Positions 1 through 5,245 of a stretch of 5,670 nt of DNA are shown here, piece after piece (the first letter of the stretch is position 1; each line of letters starts with the position of its first letter). Below the pieces are notes generated by a model. It was given only the letters and a program-made list of their open reading frames with translations. It did not search any database and was not told where the DNA came from. The translations under genes and the position numbers were made by a program. The stretch comes from Chitinophagaceae bacterium. Lineage in GTDB: Bacteria; Bacteroidota; Bacteroidia; Chitinophagales; Chitinophagaceae. The stretch covers positions 1 to 5,670 of the forward strand of contig JADGPY010000391.1 of the NCBI GenBank assembly GCA_017882205.1, written 5' to 3'.

Positions 1-66
1 ACAAAGTTCACAAAGAAAAATGCACACAAAGTCACACAAAGGAAATCCTTTGTGTTCGTGGTTAAA
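1..66. repeat. CACAAAG-type intergenic repeat, cut by the window edge
   Basis: Short direct copies of CACAAAG lie at 9-15, 25-31 and 35-41, with a copy lacking its first base at 1-6, and an inverted copy CTTTGTG at 48-54. The last direct copy and the inverted copy form a perfect 9-bp stem, ACACAAAGG (34-42) with CCTTTGTGT (47-55), closed by a 4-base AAAT loop. The block then runs into TTCGTGGTTAAA. From memory, repeats of this CACAAAG / CTTTGTG...GTGGTTAAA style are scattered between genes in many Bacteroidetes genomes, so this is probably a REP-like dispersed element and not a regulatory site specific to mnmA. The hairpin has no following T-run, so it is a poor intrinsic terminator for whatever lies to the left. 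The element is incomplete on its left side. Confidence 0.6.
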
Positions 67-84
67 CATCGTCGAGCGATTTCG

Positions 85-92
85 TATCTTTG
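85..92 (+). promoter_or_regulatory. Bacteroidetes-type -7 box of mnmA
   Basis: TATCTTTG matches the Bacteroidetes primary-sigma -7 consensus TAnnTTTG exactly. It ends 5 bases before the chosen mnmA ATG at 98. In this promoter class transcription usually starts a few bases after the box, so the message probably begins at or next to the ATG, making it leaderless or nearly so. A -33 TTTG at the usual 17-23 base distance is not visible: that stretch reads GGTTAAAC. The nearest TTTG (49-52) is 32 bases away, inside the repeat. The box is clear, and the upstream element is weak. Confidence 0.6.
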
Positions 93-97
93 CCATA

Positions 98-1213
98 ATG
101 AGTAAAAAGGGCAAAGTTTTAATGGCTATGAGCGGCGGTATTGATAGTACTGTAGCTGCTCTTATGTTACACCGTGAAGGTTACGAAGTGGTTGGAATTA
201 CTATGAAAACATGGGATTATGCCGCCAGCGGAGGCAGTTCTAAAAAAGAAACAGGTTGCTGCAACCTGGAGTCGTTTAACGATGCACGCCAGGCGGCTGT
301 TCAACATGGATTTCCACACTTTATTTTAGACATACGGGAAGAATTTGGTGATTTTGTTATTGAGAATTTTGTGGATGAATATCTCGCTGGCCGTACACCC
401 AATCCTTGTGTGATGTGTAATACACATATCAAATGGAGAGCTTTGCTAAAAAGAGCTGATGCGCTTGGCTGTGATTTTATTGCGACAGGTCACTATGCAC
501 AAATACATAAGCATAGCAATGAAAGATATTTCATTCGTAAGGGAATCGATGAAACCAAGGACCAAAGCTATGTGCTTTGGGGTCTGCAACAAGATCTTTT
601 GAGCCGTACCATATTACCTTTAGGGACTTATCGTAAATCGGCGATCAGGCAGATGGCACATGATTTTGGTTATCCTGAACTGGCTAAAAAATCAGAGAGC
701 TATGAAATTTGCTTTGTTCCGGATAACGATTATCGGGGTTTCCTTAAAAGAAAGGTAGAAGGACTTGAAGAAAAAGTTGCAGGTGGGGTCTTTGTTGATA
801 AAACAGGTAAGATATTGGGTACTCACAAAGGATATCCATTTTATACTGTCGGGCAAAGGAAGGGTCTTGATATTGCATTGGGAAAGCCTGCCTTTGTAAC
901 ACGGATCAATCCTGAAACCAACACCATCGTTTTGGGCGAAGAAGAAGACCTTAATCATAATGAAATGAATGTTTCCGGTGTTAACTGGCTAAAATATGAC
1001 GGGATCACTGAAGGAATGAAAGCGATCACAAAGATCCGATATAGGGATAAAGGAGCTTTAAGTAACTTGTTTACATACCAAAATGGGATCAATGTGCGTT
1101 TCTATGAAGACGTAAAAGGAATTGCGCCTGGGCAAAGTGCTGTCTTTTATGAAGGCGATGATGTAGTTGGTGGAGGAATAATACAGCGCAATAACCTGCC
1201 ATTTATTTCTTAA
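98..1213 (+). CDS. mnmA: tRNA-specific 2-thiouridylase MnmA
   Basis: This cytoplasmic enzyme adds the 2-thio group to wobble uridine 34 of the tRNAs for Lys, Glu and Gln, using ATP to adenylate the base and a persulfide relayed from a cysteine desulfurase. From ATG 98 the product is 371 residues, normal for the family. The N-terminal PP-loop ATPase domain has SGGIDS at 12-17 and TGHYA at 130-134. The two catalytic cysteines are C104 in NPCVMC and C205 in YEICF. GQRKG lies at 252-256, and the C-terminal beta-barrel part (about 285-371) contains APGQSAVFY at 343-351. The reading frame stays open upstream to an ATG at 20, but those 26 codons are encoded by the CACAAAG repeat and hairpin and look nothing like MnmA. 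ATG 98 directly follows a consensus -7 box, which supports the shorter start. There is no Shine-Dalgarno sequence. A lipoprotein gene follows after 34 bp and may be co-transcribed. No lesion or missing key residue is seen. Confidence 0.96.
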   Translation: MSKKGKVLMAMSGGIDSTVAALMLHREGYEVVGITMKTWDYAASGGSSKKETGCCNLESFNDARQAAVQHGFPHFILDIREEFGDFVIENFVDEYLAGRTPNPCVMCNTHIKWRALLKRADALGCDFIATGHYAQIHKHSNERYFIRKGIDETKDQSYVLWGLQQDLLSRTILPLGTYRKSAIRQMAHDFGYPELAKKSESYEICFVPDNDYRGFLKRKVEGLEEKVAGGVFVDKTGKILGTHKGYPFYTVGQRKGLDIALGKPAFVTRINPETNTIVLGEEEDLNHNEMNVSGVNWLKYDGITEGMKAITKIRYRDKGALSNLFTYQNGINVRFYEDVKGIAPGQSAVFYEGDDVVGGGIIQRNNLPFIS

Positions 1214-1247
1214 TTTAGTATAGGTAATGGGTTCTAACTAATTTCTT

Positions 1248-1988
1248 ATGAGAAAATACTTTTTGCTGTTGCTTATATGTGGAGTTGTCTTTGCGGCTTG
1301 TAAAAAACAAAACGCGAATTTCAATCCTCCAGCTCTCTCTGCTTATTATCCATTGAAAACTGGAAACTACATCACCTATAATCTTGATTCAACTATTTTT
1401 ATCAATTTTGGAAGCCAGGATACAGTTGTTAGATACCAGGTGCAGGATAGGGTAGATTCTCAGATCACCGATAACCTTGGGAGAACAGCATTCCGCATTC
1501 TTCGATTTATTCGCAGAAATGCTTCCCTACCCTGGACTTCTAATAATACCTTCATGGCGGTGTCAACGGATAATTCTATCGAATACATTGAAAATAATCA
1601 CCGGTTTATTAAGCTGGTTGAGCCAATAGAAAATGGATACACATGGAAGGGAAATACATTCATTGATACCTATTCCATCAATTCTGATGTCAAATACCTG
1701 GACGATTGGGATTATGTATATGATAGTCTTAATTTACCTATCACACTGGGAACTTTGCACGTGGATAGTACATTAAAAGTTAACCAACGTGATGAGTTTT
1801 TGGGACAGGATCCTCACCTGGCAAGCACACAATACGCTGAGAAAAATTATAGTGTCGAAAAATTCGCAAAGGGGATAGGCCTTGTCTACAAGGAATTTTT
1901 ACACTGGGAATACCAGGGTGGGCAACCCGGAAGGCCAGCCTATTATCTTGGTTATGGCGTAAAGCTTACGATGATAGATCATAATTGA
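1248..1988 (+). CDS. lipoprotein of unknown function
   Basis: The product is 246 residues. Residues 1-17 form a lipoprotein signal peptide: MRK, a hydrophobic leucine-rich core, then VFAA before the lipidated cysteine C18. After the cysteine comes KKQNANF, without the acidic residues typical of the Bacteroidetes surface-export signal, so a periplasm-facing anchor is more likely than surface display (inference). The mature part opens with a YYPLKTGNYITYNLDS stretch (about 34-49). This resembles, from memory, many unannotated Chitinophagaceae lipoproteins that begin with a 'PLKTGNYW.Y' motif. The rest alternates polar and hydrophobic residues with many aromatics, consistent with a mostly beta protein. 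There are no further membrane segments and no catalytic motif I recognise. The gene lies 34 bp after mnmA on the same strand, with no promoter visible between them, so read-through transcription is likely, but a functional link to tRNA thiolation is not implied. A purine-rich GGTAATGGG lies about 17 bases before the ATG, too far for a normal ribosome site. Confidence 0.85.
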   Translation: MRKYFLLLLICGVVFAACKKQNANFNPPALSAYYPLKTGNYITYNLDSTIFINFGSQDTVVRYQVQDRVDSQITDNLGRTAFRILRFIRRNASLPWTSNNTFMAVSTDNSIEYIENNHRFIKLVEPIENGYTWKGNTFIDTYSINSDVKYLDDWDYVYDSLNLPITLGTLHVDSTLKVNQRDEFLGQDPHLASTQYAEKNYSVEKFAKGIGLVYKEFLHWEYQGGQPGRPAYYLGYGVKLTMIDHN

Positions 1989-2016
1989 GTAAACTTTCCT
2001 TTAAAATTAATTTACT
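1988..2016. terminator. possible weak bidirectional terminator between convergent genes
   Basis: The two convergent genes are separated by only 18 bp of A/T-rich sequence. AGTAAA (1988-1993) and TTTACT (2011-2016) form a 6-bp inverted repeat around a 17-base A/T-rich loop, overlapping both stop codons. The stem is short and has no G/C core, so this is a weak candidate. It is listed because transcription from both sides must end at or near here, and nothing better is visible. Confidence 0.2.
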
Positions 2017-3167
2017 TCCAACTGGTCTTTAGAAGGCAATTTCGGAAACACTCCATGCGGTTCTGTCTGATACCAAAACACTACAGAAGAAATATCATCC
2101 TGCAAAGGCAGATACCGGTTGCCATCTCTCCAACCCAAATCCTGGATGGTTACTTTTAAATTCTTCTCAAACCTTATTGGGTCAGTGATATGCCATCGGT
2201 ATAACCCAAACCGCTGTTGGACATTGTAATGACCATCACCACGGATCACCTGGTGCAAACCAGAATACGGCGTAGAGAATTCTGTATAGTTTGTTTCCGT
2301 TACGTCCGCTGAATTTTTTTTCTTAGTATCAAAATCATAGGAACCGCAAAAATAATCTTCTGTCCCCGTTCCGCAAATTGTAGGATAATCAGTATCCCCA
2401 TCTATGTAAAATTTTATTTCTCCTTCGCCCCACCAACTATTATTATGCACCCCCCAGGCCATGTATGTACCAACATATTGCCCTTTACCTTTTACATTAT
2501 CTATAAGTGTATAATCCTGTTTGTATGGAACAGGATTTGTCCTCCTGAACTCTGCATGAAAATAAGCAGCATCATCAGGAACATCCGTTAAAATATAATC
2601 CACCGAATAATAAACGCGCATATCTTTTTCATCCAGGTTCTCCATAGTGATCTTACATTTTTTTCTGAAAGGCATTGGCCAATAACAATTAAAACCACTG
2701 CCGGGATTGACACAGACCGGTAAAGAGGTTAAGGGTGAATATTGCCCCCAGCCCATACCAAAAAAATCTCCTACCGGCACCTCTACGGATGGGGTTGTTT
2801 CATCCTCCCAATAAAAACGAAGAATAGAATAACGCCAATTCCCGGTGGGCGTCATCCAGATATGTTGAATAGAACCGGAGCTATCTATTTCAGCAATAGT
2901 AAATGTGGTTTTGGCCTTGATGACTACGCTGGGACTTACTTTCCATCCTTGTCCTAATTCCCTTCCCGCAGAGGAGCCTGTGCCGGAAGTTGCTTTGCCT
3001 CCCTGACCTTTTGCACCTTTAAAATTTTCAGGACTGATGGATCTTGTCTTTGCATCGGAAAGACGAAAGATATTTCCGAGATTCGTTTCAAGACCATTGA
3101 ATTTACCAGTTTGCGCATTGAGATGAACTGCGATGAACAGGCTGGCGCATAAGATAATTTTTTTCAT
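2007..3167 (-). CDS. secreted DUF2961 / glycoside hydrolase family 172 protein
   Basis: The product is 386 residues, in the usual range for single-domain DUF2961 proteins (CAZy GH172). Characterised family members act on alpha-D-fructofuranosides and difructose anhydrides or on D-arabinofuranosides, so a furanosidase is the best guess; the true substrate cannot be read from the sequence. Residues 1-18 are a classical signal peptide (MKKIILCASLF..., probable cleavage LNA|Q), placing it in the periplasm or outside. Family signatures in order: an Arg/Ser-containing N-terminal segment (about 35-50) and a Gly/Ser-rich loop (51-74); SIQHIWMT (99-106); RFYWEDE then PSVEVPVGDFFG (117-137); NCYWPMPFRK (160-169); FHAEFRRTNP (203-212); YVGTYMAWG (231-239); WWGEGE (245-250); and GTGTEDYF (266-273). 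The glutamates of the last two motifs (E248 or E250, and E270) are the likely catalytic pair by analogy. The start lies 26 bp after the stop of the DUF6786-like gene, with no promoter or Shine-Dalgarno sequence between, so it is probably the second gene of an operon. The frame is intact. Confidence 0.9.
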   Translation of the reverse strand: MKKIILCASLFIAVHLNAQTGKFNGLETNLGNIFRLSDAKTRSISPENFKGAKGQGGKATSGTGSSAGRELGQGWKVSPSVVIKAKTTFTIAEIDSSGSIQHIWMTPTGNWRYSILRFYWEDETTPSVEVPVGDFFGMGWGQYSPLTSLPVCVNPGSGFNCYWPMPFRKKCKITMENLDEKDMRVYYSVDYILTDVPDDAAYFHAEFRRTNPVPYKQDYTLIDNVKGKGQYVGTYMAWGVHNNSWWGEGEIKFYIDGDTDYPTICGTGTEDYFCGSYDFDTKKKNSADVTETNYTEFSTPYSGLHQVIRGDGHYNVQQRFGLYRWHITDPIRFEKNLKVTIQDLGWRDGNRYLPLQDDISSVVFWYQTEPHGVFPKLPSKDQLEVN

Positions 3168-3193
3168 ATCATATCAGTTTGTATTTGGTTGAC

Positions 3194-4390
3194 TCACTTT
3201 AAAACCCCTTCAATTTCCTTCAAAGAAACACCAAGCAGTTTCCTCGCAATTGCATCCAATCCTTTTTCATCACCAATAAAATGAAATACACTATGATGAT
3301 GTGTTATCGACTTACCCGGCTGTAAAAAGGCAGCAGGAGATACACTCTCCAACTCATAGAAAGGACCTAATTGTCCGCCTGTGGAAAGTGGCCCGTCATT
3401 GTATGCATTCACCGCATCTCCACTAAATGGTAGTTTCGTTGTATTCCATTCCTGGTTTAGGTATTTTGCATTATTATCAATATCAAATAAGGCAATTGTG
3501 AGCACTTTATGTGCTGCATCATAACTACCCGCTATATTTCTTGCGCATACTGGATGAATTCCCAGCTTGCCCCTCATCTTTCCATCAGCTTTAAAAAACA
3601 GCGTTGAGTTTTGAAACTTTATACGCTCTGCTGGTATCTCTCCAAAATAATCTGTGGTGGCAGGTTTAGCAGTATCAGTAGATGAATATGGGATAACGAT
3701 TATTGTGGAATCCGAAGGATTGAACATATCAAGGTTCCAGAGACAGGGCATGCCGGTTGAATCTGTCCATGCCTCATTGCCTGAGTTGGTTAATATATTT
3801 TCTGTTTTATATCCCACAGCTTTCACATCAGTATTTGAGGCAATATTGAGCAGGCTGTTTATTAACTGCCTGTCTATAATTGATATATTTCTCTTAACGG
3901 AAATATTTAATTGAGTTCCGGCATAATTTACGAGCTGCATGTTTTTTATGAGGCTTACAGAAACATCATCATGCGTAAGCAATTGCCATGGCCCCGTATC
4001 AAATGCAGCAGGAGTTTTCCAGTTGGCAAATTCCATTTTTGAATCTTTGGGAAAGAAGAGAGAGAACTTTCCTCCTTCGGGTCCAAGCCACAAGCGGTTT
4101 TCACCGCCATAGGCATTCATATGCGGATCTGTAGTTGCATCAAAAGCTTTGTAATTGATCCAGCCAAAACTCATCCCTTCCTCCCCATCTGCAGTGGAAG
4201 TAAAAACCTTGGCCTGGTATTTCGGAGAGATGATAATCTGTGCTTCCCCGCTTTTTAATACAATCAAACTATCGTGTTTTTGCAAAAATATAAGATCATA
4301 ACCAAAAGATCCTTTGGTCTTGTTAGACATTTTGTTGTTACAGGAAGTGAGCAGCATAAAAGCAATTAGGAGGAATAAAGTTTGATTCAT
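3194..4390 (-). CDS. DUF6786-like lipoprotein, possible sugar-binding beta-sandwich
   Basis: The product is 398 residues. MNQTLFLLIAFMLLTS followed by C17 is a lipoprotein signal peptide with a good lipobox (LLTSC). CNNKMSN follows, without an acidic export signal. The mature protein carries motifs I associate, from memory, with the Bacteroidetes family DUF6786: GYDLIFL (30-36), TSTADGEEGMSFGWIN (64-79), GGENRLWLGPEGG (95-107) and a C-terminal LGPFYELESVSPAAFLQPG...HHH...HF stretch (341-371). The last stretch is reminiscent of aldose-epimerase (galactose mutarotase) type folds, where a histidine and acidic residues sit in a sugar site. Carbohydrate binding or mutarotation is therefore plausible but unproven. 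The GH172 gene follows 26 bp downstream on the same strand, making a two-gene unit of exported proteins. It is preceded by a 167-bp gap after tdk, so it probably has its own promoter. No truncation is seen. Confidence 0.8.
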   Translation of the reverse strand: MNQTLFLLIAFMLLTSCNNKMSNKTKGSFGYDLIFLQKHDSLIVLKSGEAQIIISPKYQAKVFTSTADGEEGMSFGWINYKAFDATTDPHMNAYGGENRLWLGPEGGKFSLFFPKDSKMEFANWKTPAAFDTGPWQLLTHDDVSVSLIKNMQLVNYAGTQLNISVKRNISIIDRQLINSLLNIASNTDVKAVGYKTENILTNSGNEAWTDSTGMPCLWNLDMFNPSDSTIIVIPYSSTDTAKPATTDYFGEIPAERIKFQNSTLFFKADGKMRGKLGIHPVCARNIAGSYDAAHKVLTIALFDIDNNAKYLNQEWNTTKLPFSGDAVNAYNDGPLSTGGQLGPFYELESVSPAAFLQPGKSITHHHSVFHFIGDEKGLDAIARKLLGVSLKEIEGVLK

Positions 4391-4444
4391 AATACCAGGC
4401 AGATGTTTGGTTTGGGCATAGATTTCCTACCATTAAATACTTTG

Positions 4445-4452
4445 CAAAGGCA
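4445..4452 (-). promoter_or_regulatory. weak candidate -7 box for the DUF6786-GH172 operon
   Basis: Read on the minus strand, TGCCTTTG differs from TAnnTTTG at one defined position. It would start transcription roughly 50 bases before the ATG at 4390. No clear -33 TTTG lies 17-23 bases upstream. The box overlaps a 10-bp palindrome, CTTTGCAAAG (4440-4449). It is the best candidate in the gap but only tentative. Confidence 0.25.
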
Positions 4453-4530
4453 GATGACTAAGGTAAGGCATTTTAGGAAGATTTATTTGACTGTAAAGTA
4501 ACTTTATGTAATTATCACAATATTTTATCT

Positions 4531-4557
4531 GGTATAGTACTTTGTGGAACTCATACC
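4531..4557 (-). terminator. stem-loop directly after tdk, possible terminator
   Basis: On the minus strand, immediately after the tdk stop, GGTATGAGT can pair with ACTATACC (8 pairs, one bulged G) around a 10-base loop. No T-tract follows: the next bases are AGATAAAATATTG. It may therefore be a 3'-end stabilising hairpin and not an efficient intrinsic terminator. Confidence 0.3.
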
Positions 4558-5124
4558 TCATAACTCCTTATTGCACACTCTGCACCTCGGTTCATAAATA
4601 TCTTTTTCTCCCAACAAAACCTGGCCTCCCTGGCTGGTTTTACGATAAGAAATATTGGCTATACTTCCGCACCTGACACAGATAGCATGAAGCTTTGTTA
4701 TATAATCAGCGATCGACAGCAGGTTAGGCATCTGGCCAAAAGGTTTGCCGAGGTAGTCCATATCGAGGCCGGCTACGATGACTCTAATTCCTCTTAAAGC
4801 AAGCTGTTCACAAACAAAAGTTATCTGATCGTCGAAGAATTGTGCCTCATCAATTCCTACCACATCCACTTCCTGTGCAAGTAACAGGATAGTCTGCGAA
4901 TTATCTACTGGTGTTGATACGATGGCATTTTCATCATGACTTACAATGTTAATTTTATCGTACCTGGTATCAAAGGCCGGCTTAAAAATCTCAGCTTTCA
5001 GGTTGGCGATTTTCACTCTTTTCAGCCGCCTGATGAGTTCTTCTGTTTTTCCGCTGAACATACTGCCACAAATCACTTCAATCCATCCGCGGCGTTCGCC
5101 TTTAAAATAAGGTTCTATAAACAT
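4558..5124 (-). CDS. tdk: thymidine kinase, type II (TK1-like)
   Basis: This cytoplasmic salvage enzyme phosphorylates thymidine to dTMP with ATP; TK1-like enzymes are generally feedback-inhibited by dTTP. The product is 188 residues, typical length. Walker A is GSMFSGKT at 20-27, preceded by the common Bacteroidetes leader GWIEVIC. The Walker B / catalytic segment is IDEAQFF at 91-97, with E93 the expected catalytic base. AGLDMDYLGKPFG lies at 118-130. The structural zinc site is complete: C149 and C152 (CVRC) with C181 and C184 (CRVC). The nucleoside-binding lasso region precedes this second cysteine pair, including Y177 in YEPRCRVC. The ATG at 5124 gives the expected short N-terminal extension and no better start exists. 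No Shine-Dalgarno sequence is seen. A good Bacteroidetes promoter lies about 48-79 bases upstream. The gene is divergent from the edge gene at 5246, with 121 bp between them. All key residues are present. Confidence 0.97.
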   Translation of the reverse strand: MFIEPYFKGERRGWIEVICGSMFSGKTEELIRRLKRVKIANLKAEIFKPAFDTRYDKINIVSHDENAIVSTPVDNSQTILLLAQEVDVVGIDEAQFFDDQITFVCEQLALRGIRVIVAGLDMDYLGKPFGQMPNLLSIADYITKLHAICVRCGSIANISYRKTSQGGQVLLGEKDIYEPRCRVCNKEL

Positions 5125-5138
5125 TTTTAGTATTTATC

Positions 5139-5171
5139 TTTGAGTTCCAATTAGTAACTTAGCTATAATTG
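5139..5171 (+). promoter_or_regulatory. candidate promoter for the rightward edge gene
   Basis: TTTG (5139-5142), 21 bases, then TATAATTG (5164-5171) fits the Bacteroidetes TTTG / TAnnTTTG layout with one mismatch in the -7 box. The predicted start is near 5177, giving a leader of about 70 bases before ATG 5246. The same TTTG is also the end of a perfect TATCTTTG at 5135-5142, which could itself be a -7 box giving a roughly 100-base leader, but no -33 TTTG lies at the right distance before it. Which is used cannot be settled from sequence. Confidence 0.4.
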
Positions 5172-5203
5172 CAAAGATTAAAATGATTTTGGGGTAATTC
5201 AAA
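5172..5203 (-). promoter_or_regulatory. tdk promoter
   Basis: On the minus strand, TTTG (5203-5200), a 20-base spacer and AATCTTTG (5179-5172) match the Bacteroidetes -33/-7 layout, with one mismatch (A for T) in the -7 box. The predicted start is about 5166, giving a leader of about 40 bases to the tdk ATG at 5124. The -7 box directly abuts the candidate -7 box of the opposite promoter, and the -33 element lies inside the inverted repeat at 5181-5210. Confidence 0.5.
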
Positions 5204-5210
5204 ATCATTT
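5181..5210. repeat. perfect 11-bp inverted repeat, operator-like dyad
   Basis: AAATGATTTTG (5181-5191) and its exact reverse complement CAAAATCATTT (5200-5210) are separated by 8 bases (GGGTAATT). The dyad covers the -33 element and most of the spacer of the tdk promoter and lies just after the predicted start of the rightward transcript. It could be a binding site for a dimeric regulator, or a hairpin in the leader of the rightward gene. With no T-run and a mostly A/T stem it is not a convincing terminator. Confidence 0.6.
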
Positions 5211-5245
5211 ATGAATATGCGCCCGATTACTTATCAACGCCTGAC

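Noticed and set aside
1..55. CRISPR-like array from the regularly placed CACAAAG units
   Set aside because: The units are only 7 bases, unevenly spaced and include an inverted copy; there are no spacers of CRISPR length.
34..55. Intrinsic terminator for an upstream gene
   Set aside because: The hairpin is perfect but followed by TCGTGG, not a T-run.
20..97. N-terminal extension of MnmA from ATG 20
   Set aside because: It is encoded by the CACAAAG repeat, hairpin and promoter; the family starts at about the ATG at 98.
692..958. Minus-strand open frame inside mnmA
   Set aside because: It is antisense to a well-conserved coding region, and its 88-residue product has no recognisable features.
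2742..2957. Plus-strand open frame opposite the GH172 gene
   Set aside because: It is a shadow frame over conserved GH172 motifs, with no start context or known similarity.
3654..3914. Plus-strand open frame opposite the DUF6786-like gene
   Set aside because: It lies wholly antisense to an intact gene and has no supporting signals.
4936..5130. Plus-strand open frame opposite the start of tdk
   Set aside because: It is antisense to the Walker A region of tdk; a shadow frame.
5140..5169. Sigma70-like TTGAGT-18-TATAAT on the + strand
   Set aside because: Bacteroidetes primary sigma does not use the classical -35/-10; the same bases are better read as TTTG-21-TATAATTG.
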